A DNA stretch of 64,000 nt from Eubacterium sp. GTDB lineage: Bacteria > Bacillota > Clostridia > Lachnospirales > Lachnospiraceae. Both the position numbers and the translations under genes were made by a program. Location: NCBI GenBank assembly GCA_017433825.1, contig JAFRGL010000016.1, positions 1 to 64,000 on the forward strand, in the 5' to 3' direction. The notes beneath the pieces were generated by a model that had not been told where the DNA came from, did not search any database, and saw only the letters and a list, made by a program, of their open reading frames with translations. Of this stretch, positions 24,871 through 34,069 are shown in pieces (the stretch's first letter is position 1; each line of letters opens with the position of its first letter).

Positions 24871-25050
24871 AGCAATGATAGAGGCGCGGACTTCATCAGT
24901 ACTTCAGCTTAGCTTCCTTTGAAGGCAATGACGTTGAAGAAAAGGGAATTTCGCCGAAGCGGTTATGATTCAGGGATGGTAACCGCTGGGCGTCAGGAGA
25001 ATATCCTGCCGACTGTCACATTATTATGTGGAGAGCTGTCGTTAGTTGCT
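24871..25050 (+). promoter_or_regulatory. lysine riboswitch (L box)
   Basis: The leader contains the conserved L-box pieces in order: GATAGAGGCGCGGACTTCA, AAGGCAATGACGTTGAAGA, AAAAGGGAATTTCGCCGAAG, GCTGGGCGTCAGGAG, GCCGACTGTCAC and GTGGAGAGCTGTC. AGCAATGATAG at its start pairs with CTGTC..TTGCT at its end to form P1. It is known in Firmicutes to turn off lysine biosynthesis and uptake genes when lysine binds. The downstream hairpin at 25076-25113 is the expected terminator, so this is a transcriptional OFF switch for the ABC importer. Confidence 0.93.
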
Positions 25051-25075
25051 TAATTTTATTTTGTGTGAAATTTTG

Positions 25076-25113
25076 CGGCGGAAGCGACATGCGCTTCGGC
25101 CGATTTTTATTTT
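25076..25113 (+). terminator. riboswitch-controlled terminator
   Basis: CGGCGGAAGCG and CGCTTCGGCCG form a stem with a short loop followed by ATTTTTATTTT, directly before the AGGAGG-like site (ACGGAGG) of the binding-protein gene. Confidence 0.85.
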
Positions 25114-25129
25114 ACGGAGGAAATGAAAA

Positions 25130-26041
25130 ATGAAAAAGATCACAAAGATTTCAGCTCTTATCCTTGCCGGATTGCTGGCTGTATCACTTACCGCCTGCGG
25201 AGGCGGCGGTGCGGATACGGCAGATGAAAGCACTCCTGCTGCATCTGCAGAATCTGCAGCTTCCGAAGCTTCTGTTCCTTCCGGCGTGGAAGACGGCGTG
25301 CTTACCGTTGCCATGGAATGCGCCTACGCTCCTTACAACTGGGCACAGATGGACGATTCCAACGGTGCTGTGCCGATTAAGGATTCCAGCATGTATGCCA
25401 ACGGCTACGACGTCATGATGGCCAAAAAGCTGTGTGAAGCCAACGGCTGGGAACTGGAAATTGTCCAGCTTGACTGGGACTCCCTGATTCCTGCGGTACA
25501 GTCCCGCACCGTTGACGCTGTTATCGCCGGCCAGTCCATGACCGCGGAACGTATGGAAACCGTAGACTTCGCAGGCCCGTATCTGTATGCCACCATCGTC
25601 TGCCTGACCCTGGAAGGCTCCGACTATGCTGATGCCAAAGGCATCTCCGACCTGTCCGGCGGTTCCTGCACCAGCCAGTCCGGCACCATCTGGTATTCTG
25701 TATGCCTGCCCCAGATTGAGGGCGCAAACATCCAGCCGCCCGTTGAAAGCGCTCCTGCCATGCTGATGAATCTGGAAACCAAGACCGTTGATTTCGTCTG
25801 CACCGATATGCCTACCGCCCAGGGTGCCCTTCTGGCCTATCCGGACATGGTTCTCTTGGACTTTGCGGGATCCGGCGATGATTTCGAAGTATCCGATGAA
25901 GAAGTAAACATCGGTATTTCCGTTGCCAAGGGCAACACGGTTCTTCTGGATGCCATAAACAGCGTACTCTCCCCGATGACCGCTGATGATTTCAATGCTA
26001 TGATGGCTGACGCCATTGCCATCCAGCCCCTGGGAGAATAA
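25130..26041 (+). CDS. amino-acid ABC transporter substrate-binding lipoprotein (probably lysine)
   Basis: 303 residues. A signal with LTAC lipobox is followed by a Ser/Ala-rich linker and a family 3 solute-binding fold: GVLTVAMECAYAPYNW, NGYDVMMAKKLCEANGWELEIV, WDSLIPAVQSRTVDAVIAGQSMTAERMETVDFAGPYL. Proteins of this family capture polar amino acids outside the membrane and hand them to the permease. The lysine riboswitch upstream makes lysine the most likely ligand; arginine or another basic amino acid remains possible. The gene is first in the three-gene importer operon. Confidence 0.9.
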   Translation: MKKITKISALILAGLLAVSLTACGGGGADTADESTPAASAESAASEASVPSGVEDGVLTVAMECAYAPYNWAQMDDSNGAVPIKDSSMYANGYDVMMAKKLCEANGWELEIVQLDWDSLIPAVQSRTVDAVIAGQSMTAERMETVDFAGPYLYATIVCLTLEGSDYADAKGISDLSGGSCTSQSGTIWYSVCLPQIEGANIQPPVESAPAMLMNLETKTVDFVCTDMPTAQGALLAYPDMVLLDFAGSGDDFEVSDEEVNIGISVAKGNTVLLDAINSVLSPMTADDFNAMMADAIAIQPLGE

Positions 26042-26085
26042 TTAACCTCATATCAAAATATAAGTAAACGAAGGAGTATTTCCTT

Positions 26086-26949
26086 ATGTTTATCGATCGT
26101 CTGACACAGCTTGGCACTGATATTGCGAAACTGTGGGCGCAATACGGCTCCGTCTTCCTGGAAGGCGTCCGGAATACGCTGATCCTCGCAGTCGTGGCTA
26201 CGGCCATCGGCTGCGTGATCGGCTTTTTCTGCGGTGTGCTGCAGACCATTCCCTATACAAAAACGGACCATATCCTGAAACGCTTTTTCCTGAAGCTCAT
26301 CCGGGTAATTATCCGTGTATATGTGGAAATTTTCCGCGGTACGCCCATGATCCTGCAGGCGGTATTCATCTTCTACGGCCTGCCCTATTTCTCCGGAAAC
26401 GCGCTGCAGTTTACCAACAAATGGGTCTGCGCCATCATCGTCGTATCCATCAATACCGGGGCGTATATGGCGGAATCCTTCCGCGGCGGCATCATTTCCA
26501 TTGATCCCGGCCAGACGGAAGGTGCGAAAGCCATTGGCATGACGCATTTCCAGACCATGAACAGCGTTATCCTGCCCCAGGCCTTAAGAAATATCATGCC
26601 GCAGATCGGCAACAACTTCATTATCAACGTGAAGGATACTTCGGTCATGTTCATCATCGGCTTTACGGAGTTTTTCGCTTACCACAAGATGGTTACAGGC
26701 GCCACCTTCAAATACTTCCCCTCGGCAGTCATTGAGATGGTGGGCTATCTTATCATGACCATTGTGGCTTCGATTATCCTGCGTAAGATTGAAAAAAAGA
26801 TGGACGGTTCCGGCAGCTACGAACTGGTAAACGACGACCAGCTGGTTATGGCAGCCGGTACCTACAACAATCCGAAATCCGGTTCGCCTTATGATGAAAG
26901 AAGCAAGGAGTTTACCGGTACGGACAATCAGGGAGGGCGGACAAGATGA
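26086..26949 (+). CDS. amino-acid ABC transporter permease (HisM-like, probably lysine)
   Basis: 287 residues with about five membrane segments, beginning with the family signature [23 protein letters not shown]. The cytoplasmic coupling loop is visible as [43 protein letters not shown], split here only for its key residues E, G and P. The C-terminal ~45 residues after the last helix are hydrophilic and longer than usual ([13 protein letters not shown]..). It overlaps the ATPase gene by 4 bp. Works as a dimer with the ATPase encoded next. Confidence 0.9.
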   Translation: MFIDRLTQLGTDIAKLWAQYGSVFLEGVRNTLILAVVATAIGCVIGFFCGVLQTIPYTKTDHILKRFFLKLIRVIIRVYVEIFRGTPMILQAVFIFYGLPYFSGNALQFTNKWVCAIIVVSINTGAYMAESFRGGIISIDPGQTEGAKAIGMTHFQTMNSVILPQALRNIMPQIGNNFIINVKDTSVMFIIGFTEFFAYHKMVTGATFKYFPSAVIEMVGYLIMTIVASIILRKIEKKMDGSGSYELVNDDQLVMAAGTYNNPKSGSPYDERSKEFTGTDNQGGRTR

Positions 26950-27686
26950 GTGAGACAATTCTGGAAATCCGCCACCTTTCCAAGGCTTTCGGCAGTCATA
27001 CGGTCTTAAAAGACATCGATTTCACGGTAAAAACAGGTGATGTAACCAGTATCATCGGTGCGTCCGGATCTGGTAAATCCACGCTTCTGCGGTGCATCAA
27101 CCTGCTGGAAACACCCACCAGCGGCGACATCCTCTATCACGGGCATTCGGTAGTGGCCAGGGGCTTTAATCCCTCGTCCTACCGTGCAAAGGTGGGCATG
27201 GTGTTCCAGAGCTTCAACCTTTTCAACAATATGACCGTGCTGGAAAACTGCTGTGTCGGACAGATTAAGGTTTTAAAAAGGAACAAAGAAGAAGCAAGGG
27301 AAAAGGCGCTCTTCTATCTGAACAAGGTAGGAATGGTGCCGTTCATGAACGCCAAGCCCCGGCAGATATCCGGCGGCCAGAAGCAGCGTGCTGCCATAGC
27401 CAGAGCACTGGCCATGGACCCGGAAATCCTGTTGTTCGACGAACCGACTTCGGCCCTTGACCCCGAAATGGTGGGCGAGGTACTGGAAGTTATGCGCAAC
27501 CTTGCAGCGGACGGCATGACCATGCTGGTGGTCACACATGAAATGGCTTTTGCAAAAGACGTGAGTTCAGACGTGGTATTCATGTCGGACGGCGTTATCT
27601 GCGAGCATGGCGGCCCGAAGGAAATCTTCTCCAATCCCAAAGAACAGAAAACCCGGGACTTCCTGGCCCGGATTATCAACAAATAA
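26946..27686 (+). CDS. amino-acid ABC transporter ATPase (GlnQ/HisP-like, probably lysine)
   Basis: 246 residues, the usual size. Walker [11 protein letters not shown]-loop VFQSFNLF, signature ISGGQKQR, Walker [13 protein letters not shown] and switch His in VVTHE are all intact. It powers import by the permease encoded upstream. It is the last gene of the riboswitch-controlled operon and is followed by a terminator. Confidence 0.95.
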   Translation: MSETILEIRHLSKAFGSHTVLKDIDFTVKTGDVTSIIGASGSGKSTLLRCINLLETPTSGDILYHGHSVVARGFNPSSYRAKVGMVFQSFNLFNNMTVLENCCVGQIKVLKRNKEEAREKALFYLNKVGMVPFMNAKPRQISGGQKQRAAIARALAMDPEILLFDEPTSALDPEMVGEVLEVMRNLAADGMTMLVVTHEMAFAKDVSSDVVFMSDGVICEHGGPKEIFSNPKEQKTRDFLARIINK

Positions 27687-27709
27687 TAAAGTTTCATGCT
27701 CTATGAAGA

Positions 27710-27749
27710 AAGGCTGGACAAAACCGCAAGGTTCCGTCCAGCCTTTTAT
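27710..27749 (+). terminator. terminator of the amino-acid importer operon
   Basis: AAGGCTGGAC and GTCCAGCCTT form the stem, followed by TTATTTA. Confidence 0.75.
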
Positions 27750-27790
27750 TTACGGCATCAGACACATACTGCCCTCTGATATATTCCGGA

Positions 27791-28267
27791 TCAGTTCCAG
27801 TCGGATACGACGGACTCAAAATCCCGTGTACGGTTCAAAAGCTTTCCGGAAAGGAAAACGGCATTCCCGTTGCAGCAGGCTTTGCAGTCCGCCACAGACC
27901 TTCCCATACCGCCGCCGCCGGAGGTGGCAAATACGGCGATGGTCTTGCCGGAGAAATCATAGGATTCCAGGAAATTGCGTACGATGGTGGGCACGGTGCC
28001 GCACCAGATGGGGAAGCCCAGATAAATGAAATCATAGTCTTCCATGTTTTCGCATTTTCCCTTAATGGCCGGCCTGGATTCGGGATGATATTTGGTCTCC
28101 TGGACGCTGCGGCATTTTTCGTTCGGCCAGTAAAGATCTTCCCTGGTATACGGCTCAACAGGTGTAATTTCATAAAGATCCGCGCCTGCGGCTTTTGCCA
28201 GCTTTTCGGCAGTGCCCCTGGTTTTGCCGAATTCCGCGGAAAAATAAGCGACAAGTTTCTTTGACAT
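27791..28267 (-). CDS. flavodoxin-like protein
   Basis: 158 residues; GGGAGG precedes the start. The flavodoxin fold is shown by KLVAYFSAEFGKTRGTAEKLAK (FMN phosphate loop, less canonical than T/S-x-T-G-x-T), DYDFIYLGFPIWCGTVPTIVRNFLE and TIAVFATSGGGGMG. Such NAD(P)H-dependent or electron-carrier flavodoxins are frequent in gut Clostridia. It is followed by no obvious partner; the STAS gene lies 32 bp upstream and may be co-transcribed. Confidence 0.85.
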   Translation of the reverse strand: MSKKLVAYFSAEFGKTRGTAEKLAKAAGADLYEITPVEPYTREDLYWPNEKCRSVQETKYHPESRPAIKGKCENMEDYDFIYLGFPIWCGTVPTIVRNFLESYDFSGKTIAVFATSGGGGMGRSVADCKACCNGNAVFLSGKLLNRTRDFESVVSDWN

Positions 28268-28299
28268 TTTCTTACCTCCCGTAAAAGGCCCTGATTAAA

Positions 28300-28620
28300 T
28301 CAGGCCTCTTCCTCCGGTTCATTTTCCACCGTCAGGATATCGGCAAAGCCTGTCACTTCAAAAATCTCCATGATGGTTTCATTTACATTGGTTACCTTCA
28401 TGGCGCCCTGCTTGTTCATGATCTTCTGCGCGGCAAGAAGCACACGAAGGCCTGCGGAAGAAATGTACTCCAGTTTGTCAAAATCCAGTACCACATCCGT
28501 CTTTTCTGCGATGTCATCCATCAGGCATTTTTCCAGATCCGGCGCAGTGGAAGTATCCAGGCGGCCTTCCAGCGTAATTGTCAATGTGGTTTCTTCAATT
28601 GTTTTTTCTAAATTCAACAT
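28300..28620 (-). CDS. STAS-domain anti-sigma factor antagonist
   Basis: 106 residues made of one STAS domain: ITLEGRLDTSTAPDLEKCL, VVLDFDKLEYISSAGLRVLL and an IFEVTGFADIL end. The SSAGLR motif holds the serine that is phosphorylated in SpoIIAA/RsbV. In those systems the unphosphorylated form releases a sigma factor from its anti-sigma kinase. No anti-sigma kinase or sigma gene is next to it, so its partner must be elsewhere. Confidence 0.88.
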   Translation of the reverse strand: MLNLEKTIEETTLTITLEGRLDTSTAPDLEKCLMDDIAEKTDVVLDFDKLEYISSAGLRVLLAAQKIMNKQGAMKVTNVNETIMEIFEVTGFADILTVENEPEEEA

Positions 28621-28791
28621 TTTTTCTTCTCTTTTTCTATATTAATTTCCTGATTAAGTTGCAGCCGCGGAATGCTCTTCCGCTTCATTTTTCACTATTA
28701 TAACACCCTTTTCACAGCTTTGCATCCTCATTTTACAGATGTTTAAAGCAAATATCTTCCGAATTGTCTGATAAACAATCCCGGCCGCGGG

Positions 28792-31032
28792 TTACATTCT
28801 TACCTTAACGCCCCTGGAGTCTCTTTTTCCCAATTTCAGCTTGTTCAGTGAAAGCTGCTTTTCATTGTATTCGATGATATATTCCACACGGCCGGCGACC
28901 AGGTAGGCGGCATCCAGCACTTCGCCTTCATTCAGCCGCATGCCCCGCACACCGATGGCAGTCTTTTTCTTGTCGGGAATTTCCTTTAGGGTCATCCGCA
29001 GGAAATAACCGTCCGCGGATTTGAGTACCAGGTAATCATAGTCCCGGATAACAGCCGCCTGAATGAGCCGGACGCTTTCATCCGCCAGTTTCGTCGCGGC
29101 AATGGTCTTTCGGCTGACATCGAATTCGCTGCCCTCTACCAGTTTGATAAAGCCGTCGGAAGACACAAATACCATTTTGGATGCTTTGATGCTCTCCATG
29201 CTGTCCATGCTTACAATGGCTTCCTTTGCCGAACTGTAGCCGGACAGGTTATCGATTGGCACGCCCTTGTCCCGGAATTTTCCCAGAGGGATCTTGTCGG
29301 CACGTATGGTATGCATATTGCCGGCGTCCGTAAAGACACAGAGCCTGTCAGTGCTCATGATATTCAGGATGAACCGGTTTTCCTTGTCAGCTGCTTCCTT
29401 GTTGCGCTCATACACGGCCGGATCCACCATACGGATATAGCCGAAACGGTCACAGAGTACCACAGCCGGATATTCCGCCACCGGCTCCTCTTCCACCACT
29501 GCCGCTTCCGCGTTGGCCAGCTCGGTACGCCTTTTTACCGCGTACTCCTTCTTAATCGCTTCCAGGTCCTTAATAATCACATTGGTCATGGAATCGTAAT
29601 TGTTCAGGATATCTTCATATTCGGCTATCTTCGCCAGGGTTTCCTGGTATTCCTTCTGCAGGGCCAGGATTTCCAGTCCGATGAGCCTGTACAGACGCAT
29701 TTCCAGGATGGCTGTGGCCTGCCTCTGGGTAAAGCAAAGCTTTTCCGCAGCCTTTCTGCTGGCAGCCTTTTTGAATTTGATGCCCTCGGTAATGCCCATG
29801 GTCAGGCAGTCCTTCACCTGCTTCTGGTTTTTGCTGCCTCTTAAGATTTCTATAATCAGGTCAATGATATCGCAGGCTTTGATAAGGCCTTCCTGTATCT
29901 CCTGCTTCTCCAGCTGGGCCGCCAGGAGCTTCTGGTATTTCCGGGTGCAGATTTCAAACCGGAAATCCACATGCTGCTCAATGATTTTCTTTAAGGAGCA
30001 GGTTTCCGGCCGGTTCCCGGCTACCACCAGCATATTGACGCCGAAGACATCCTCCAGCCTGGTCTTCTTGTACAGCAGGTTTTTCAGCTTCTCCGTATCC
30101 GTGCCTTTCTTAAGCTCCAGTACGATACGGATGCCTTCTTTTGAGGACTGGTTGGAAATATCGATGATTTCCGGGGCTTTGCGGGTTTCCACCAGTTCCG
30201 CCACGTCATTTAAAAACTTGCCGATGCCAGCACCGATCATGGTGTAGGGAATCTCCGTAATCACCAGGGCAAGCTTTCCGTTTTTGCCTTTTTCAACCTC
30301 CACCCTGCCGCGGATGCGGATACGGCCCTGGCCGGTTTCGTAAATATTCAAAAGGTCGGCCTGGTTGACCACGATGCCGCCGGTGGGGAAATCCGGGCCT
30401 TTGATGTATTTCATCAGTTCCCGGTCGGTCATGTCACTGTCTTTCAGGAATGCCTTGACCGCGTCCACGATTTCACCGAGATTATGCGGCGGGATGCTTG
30501 TGGTCATGCCGACGGCAATGCCTTCCGATCCGTTCAGCAGTATATTCGGTATCCGGACCGGCAGTACCTCCGGCTCCTTTTCCGTTTCATCGAAATTGGG
30601 CAGGAAATTGACGATATCCAGGTTCAGATCCTTTAAGAACACCTCCTGGGTTATTTTCGCAAGTCTGGCCTCGGTATAACGCATGGCTGCTGCTTCGTCG
30701 CCCTCAATGGACCCGAAATTGCCGTGGCCGTCCACCAGAATCTGGCCCTTCTTGAAGTCCTGGGCCATAACCACCAGGGCATCATAAATGGAAGTATCGC
30801 CGTGGGGATGGTATTTGCCCATGGTATCGCCCACGATCCTCGCGCATTTACGGTAAGGCCGGTCATAGAAGGTACCCAGCTCCTGCATATCGTAAAGCGT
30901 CCTTCTCTGTACCGGCTTCAGGCCGTCACGCACATCCGGAATGGCACGGGATACGATAACGCTCATGGCATAGTCGATGTAGGATTTCTGCATCAGCTCG
31001 GAATATTCTGTTCTGATAATCTGTTCTTCCAT
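28792..31032 (-). CDS. parC: DNA topoisomerase IV subunit A
   Basis: 746 residues. N-terminal breakage-reunion domain with [17 protein letters not shown], the quinolone-determining region [14 protein letters not shown], the catalytic tyrosine in [10 protein letters not shown], and a C-terminal beta-pinwheel. The QRRGGKG GyrA-box is not found and the length is nearer to ParC than GyrA. No gyrase neighbours (dnaA, recF) are near. It removes links between daughter chromosomes together with ParE, whose gene lies 12 bp upstream. Thr stands where many homologues have Ser83; this is common among Clostridia and is not evidence of resistance. Confidence 0.88.
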   Translation of the reverse strand: MEEQIIRTEYSELMQKSYIDYAMSVIVSRAIPDVRDGLKPVQRRTLYDMQELGTFYDRPYRKCARIVGDTMGKYHPHGDTSIYDALVVMAQDFKKGQILVDGHGNFGSIEGDEAAAMRYTEARLAKITQEVFLKDLNLDIVNFLPNFDETEKEPEVLPVRIPNILLNGSEGIAVGMTTSIPPHNLGEIVDAVKAFLKDSDMTDRELMKYIKGPDFPTGGIVVNQADLLNIYETGQGRIRIRGRVEVEKGKNGKLALVITEIPYTMIGAGIGKFLNDVAELVETRKAPEIIDISNQSSKEGIRIVLELKKGTDTEKLKNLLYKKTRLEDVFGVNMLVVAGNRPETCSLKKIIEQHVDFRFEICTRKYQKLLAAQLEKQEIQEGLIKACDIIDLIIEILRGSKNQKQVKDCLTMGITEGIKFKKAASRKAAEKLCFTQRQATAILEMRLYRLIGLEILALQKEYQETLAKIAEYEDILNNYDSMTNVIIKDLEAIKKEYAVKRRTELANAEAAVVEEEPVAEYPAVVLCDRFGYIRMVDPAVYERNKEAADKENRFILNIMSTDRLCVFTDAGNMHTIRADKIPLGKFRDKGVPIDNLSGYSSAKEAIVSMDSMESIKASKMVFVSSDGFIKLVEGSEFDVSRKTIAATKLADESVRLIQAAVIRDYDYLVLKSADGYFLRMTLKEIPDKKKTAIGVRGMRLNEGEVLDAAYLVAGRVEYIIEYNEKQLSLNKLKLGKRDSRGVKVRM

Positions 31033-31044
31033 GCTTAATCCTCC

Positions 31045-32967
31045 TTACACATCCAGCTGGGCATCCCGGGCATGCTCGTAAATGAAGTTCCTGCGAGGCG
31101 CCACGTCGGTGCCCATGAGAATCTCCGTAAGCGAGGAAGCCAGCTTGCCGTCCTCGATCTCCACCCTTCTCAAACGCCTGGTTTTCGGATCCAGCGTAGT
31201 CTCCCACAGCTGCTGGGCGTCCATTTCACCCAGGCCCTTGTAGCGCTGCAGGGTAAATTTCGCGCCTTTATGCTTCTTTCTGTACGCTGCCAGGGCTTCG
31301 TCATCATACAGATACTCGCCCTCGCCCTTGGCCGGGACTACCTTGTAAAGCGGCGGCATGGCCACATACACATGCCCCTCGTAAATCAGCTCCGGCATAA
31401 ACCGGTAAAACAGGGTTAACAGCAGGGTGGAAATATGTGCGCCGTCCACGTCCGCATCCGCCATGATAATAATCTTGTCGTAACGAAGCTTTGAGATATC
31501 GAAATCATTGCCGTAGCCTTCGGAAAAGCCGCAGCCAAACGCGTTGATCATGGACTTGATCTCCGCATTTGCCAGCACCTTGTCCATGGAAGCCTTCTCC
31601 ACGTTCAGGATCTTTCCGCGGATAGGAAGGATGGCCTGGTAATTCCTGTCCCTGGCGGACTTCGCGGAACCGCCGGCGGAATTGCCCTCTACGATGAATA
31701 TCTCGCACATGGAAGGATCCTTCTTCTCACAGTTGGCCAGCTTGCCGTTGGAATCGAAGGAATACTTCTGCTTTGTCAGCATGTTGGTCTTGGCCTTCTC
31801 GGCGGTATGGCGGATTTTCGCCGCCCGCTCCGCGCAGCCGAGGACGTTCTTTAAAACTTCCAGATTGCGGTCGAAATACCGCTGGATTTCATCCGCCGTC
31901 ACCTTGCCGGTTGCCTTTGCCGCATCCGGATTGTCCAGTTTTGTCTTGGTCTGGCCTTCAAACCGGGGATCCGGGTGTTTGATGGAAACCACGGCCGTCA
32001 TGCCGTTTCTGATATCCGCGCCGGTGAAATTGCCGTCCTTCTCCTTCAGCACGCCTATTTCCCGGGCATAGCTGTTCATTATCTGGGTATACTGGGTTTT
32101 AAAGCCCGTCAGATGGGTGCCGCCTTCCGCATTGTAAATGTTGTTGCAGAAGCCCAGGATATTTTCCTGGAATTCATTTACATACTGGAAAGCTATTTCC
32201 ACGGTGATGCCGTCGGACTCGCCCTTGATGAAAACCGGGTCGCAGATGGCTTCCTTGTGCTCGTTCAGCTCACGGATAAAGCCCACGATGCCTTCCGGCT
32301 CATGATAGGTGATATGCACATCCCGGCCGTCCCTCAAATCCGCAAATTCTATGGTGAGTCCGGGATTGAGATAAGCAGTTTCGTGCAGGCGGCTTTTCAG
32401 TTCCGTGGAGGCGAACCTGGTTTTCTCGAATATTTCCGGATCCGGCTTAAATGTAACGGCCGTACCGGTTTCCTTTGTCCTGCCCAGCTTCGGAAGCAGG
32501 CCGTCCTCCAGTTCAAGCACCGGAACGCCCCGCTCATATTTATCCTTATAACGCCAGCCGTCCACGCAGATGGTAACCTCCAGGGATTCGGAAAGCGCAT
32601 TTACCACGGAAGAACCCACGCCGTGCAGGCCTCCGCTGGTTTTATAGGCTGTATTGTTGAATTTTCCCCCCGCATGAAGTGTGGTGAAGACAAGCCTCTC
32701 CGCCGGCACGCCTTTTTCATGCATGCCCACGGGGATACCGCGGCCATTGTCCGTCACGGTACAGCTGCCGTCGTCTGACAGCGTAACCGTAATCAGGGTA
32801 CAGTAACCGGCCAGATGCTCGTCCACCGCATTGTCCACGATTTCGTAGATGAGATGGTTCAGACCTTTTCTTCCCGTACTGCCGATATACATGCCCGGAC
32901 GTACCCGGACAGCCTCCAGCCCCTCCAGTACGGAAATACTGTCTGCCGTATAGTCAGATTTTTTCAT
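31045..32967 (-). CDS. parE: DNA topoisomerase IV subunit B
   Basis: 640 residues. GHKL ATPase domain (IYEIVDNAVDE, VTDNGRGIPV, TLHAGGKF, GGLHGVGSSVVNALS), transducer, and TOPRIM domain (VEGNSAGGSAK, PIRGKILNVEKA, IIMADADVDGAHI) ending in a typical QRYKGLGEMDA segment. It is the ATP-using partner of the ParC protein encoded next. Calling it parE instead of gyrB rests on the adjacent parC. Confidence 0.88.
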   Translation of the reverse strand: MKKSDYTADSISVLEGLEAVRVRPGMYIGSTGRKGLNHLIYEIVDNAVDEHLAGYCTLITVTLSDDGSCTVTDNGRGIPVGMHEKGVPAERLVFTTLHAGGKFNNTAYKTSGGLHGVGSSVVNALSESLEVTICVDGWRYKDKYERGVPVLELEDGLLPKLGRTKETGTAVTFKPDPEIFEKTRFASTELKSRLHETAYLNPGLTIEFADLRDGRDVHITYHEPEGIVGFIRELNEHKEAICDPVFIKGESDGITVEIAFQYVNEFQENILGFCNNIYNAEGGTHLTGFKTQYTQIMNSYAREIGVLKEKDGNFTGADIRNGMTAVVSIKHPDPRFEGQTKTKLDNPDAAKATGKVTADEIQRYFDRNLEVLKNVLGCAERAAKIRHTAEKAKTNMLTKQKYSFDSNGKLANCEKKDPSMCEIFIVEGNSAGGSAKSARDRNYQAILPIRGKILNVEKASMDKVLANAEIKSMINAFGCGFSEGYGNDFDISKLRYDKIIIMADADVDGAHISTLLLTLFYRFMPELIYEGHVYVAMPPLYKVVPAKGEGEYLYDDEALAAYRKKHKGAKFTLQRYKGLGEMDAQQLWETTLDPKTRRLRRVEIEDGKLASSLTEILMGTDVAPRRNFIYEHARDAQLDV

Positions 32968-33043
32968 TAATTACCCCTCTTAATTTTATACACCTTTACT
33001 GCGGGAAATAATCCGAACATAGTTTCCCACAATAAATCAATTT

Positions 33044-33072
33044 ATCATAGCATATCTTGGAAAGAAATGCAA
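33044..33072 (-). promoter_or_regulatory. promoter of parE-parC
   Basis: On the minus strand TTGCAT and TATGAT are spaced by 17 bases, ~75 bases before the parE ATG. Confidence 0.6.
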
Positions 33073-33118
33073 GAAAGACTACTACATATAGTACCATTGA
33101 TTGTAATGAGATTTCTTC

Positions 33119-33147
33119 TTGTAATTGAAGGCAAAACTGTCTATGAT
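33119..33147 (+). promoter_or_regulatory. promoter of the barnase-barstar pair
   Basis: TTGTAA and TATGAT are spaced by 17 bases, ~38 bases before the barnase ATG. Confidence 0.65.
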
Positions 33148-33185
33148 TAAAGAAAGAAATAATAAAACGCGTTTCAGAGGACATT

Positions 33186-33680
33186 ATGAAAAGAAAATTT
33201 GCACTGTTTCTGGCCATTGCGCTGGCACTTTTAACGCTCCTGTCCGGCTGCGACGGCGTTGTCGTTTCGGATGATTCCCATGACGGCACCGCTTTTGAAT
33301 CCATTGTCGTGGAGAGTTTCCCGGAGATTTACGAAGACGGGGAGTATTACGAAAAGGATGAGGTTGCAGCCTATATTTACATGTACGGCCATCTTCCGTC
33401 CAACTACATTACGAAGAGCGAAGCCCAGGATCTCGGCTGGAATTCGCGCAAGGGAAATCTGTGGGATGTGGCTTACGGAAAATGCATCGGAGGTGATTAT
33501 TTCGGCAACTATGAAAGAAAATTGCCGAAAGTCTCAGGAAGAAAATATTATGAATGCGACGTGAATTACTACGGCGGCTACCGGTCGGATGAAAGGCTGA
33601 TTTACTGTAAAGACGGATACATTTATTATACCGAGGATCACTACAATTCTTTTGAAATGCTGTACGGAGGATATAACTGA
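33186..33680 (+). CDS. barnase-family ribonuclease, lipoprotein type
   Basis: 164 residues. An N-terminal signal with LLSGC lipobox is followed by a short acidic linker and the barnase fold: YGHLPSNYITKSEAQDLGW, a conserved GNLWDVAYGKCIGGD, GRKYYECDVNYYGGYRSDERLIY and TEDHYNSFEMLYG. Candidate active residues by family comparison are Glu123, Arg137 and His152. The enzyme cuts RNA; here it is likely exported and may be anchored or released. The barstar gene starts 2 bp after its stop, so the pair is a toxin with its inhibitor. The fold match rests on motif order and is strong. Confidence 0.9.
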   Translation: MKRKFALFLAIALALLTLLSGCDGVVVSDDSHDGTAFESIVVESFPEIYEDGEYYEKDEVAAYIYMYGHLPSNYITKSEAQDLGWNSRKGNLWDVAYGKCIGGDYFGNYERKLPKVSGRKYYECDVNYYGGYRSDERLIYCKDGYIYYTEDHYNSFEMLYGGYN

Positions 33681-33682
33681 TC

Positions 33683-34021
33683 ATGGATGAATATTATATC
33701 GACGCGGCTTACTTTACGGATGACAAGGAAGAAACGCAAAAATACCTGGCGGAGCGGCTGGATTTCCCGGATTACTACGGACGGAATCTGGATGCTTTGT
33801 TCGACTGCCTGACGGAACTTCCGGAAACGGAAATCTACATTGATCATGAGGATGAAGCTTCGGCTTACGGCCGTCTCGTCATCAATGTTTTTCTGGAAGC
33901 GGTTGAAGAAAACCCGAATCTTACGGTTTACCTTATCAATGACGAAGGCGGAGATGAAGATGTGCTGACGCCGGAAGAAGAAGCTGAGATTATTACTGCA
34001 CTTTTTGATGATGAAGAATAA
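33683..34021 (+). CDS. barstar-family ribonuclease inhibitor
   Basis: 112 residues with the barstar signature DYYGRNLDALFDCL (Asp37 and Asp41 near the enzyme-binding helix) and a following strand with ETEIYI. It is acidic throughout, as expected for a protein that binds the basic active site of barnase. GGAGG lies before its start inside the end of the barnase gene, so translation is coupled. It protects the cell from the neighbouring RNase before export. Confidence 0.92.
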   Translation: MDEYYIDAAYFTDDKEETQKYLAERLDFPDYYGRNLDALFDCLTELPETEIYIDHEDEASAYGRLVINVFLEAVEENPNLTVYLINDEGGDEDVLTPEEEAEIITALFDDEE

Positions 34022-34062
34022 AAAAGATGCCGGGACAGTTGTTAGTGTTCCGGCATCTTTTT
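34021..34062. terminator. bidirectional terminator
   Basis: AAAAAGATGCCGGGA (34021-34035) pairs with TTCCGGCATCTTTTT (34048-34062). It closes both the barstar gene and the convergent YhiN-like gene. Confidence 0.85.
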
Positions 34063-34069
34063 AATTGAT

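Noticed and set aside
30700-30800. Quinolone resistance from Thr in the ParC determining region
   Set aside because: Thr at the Ser83-equivalent position is a natural variant in many Clostridia; no clinical inference can be drawn from it.
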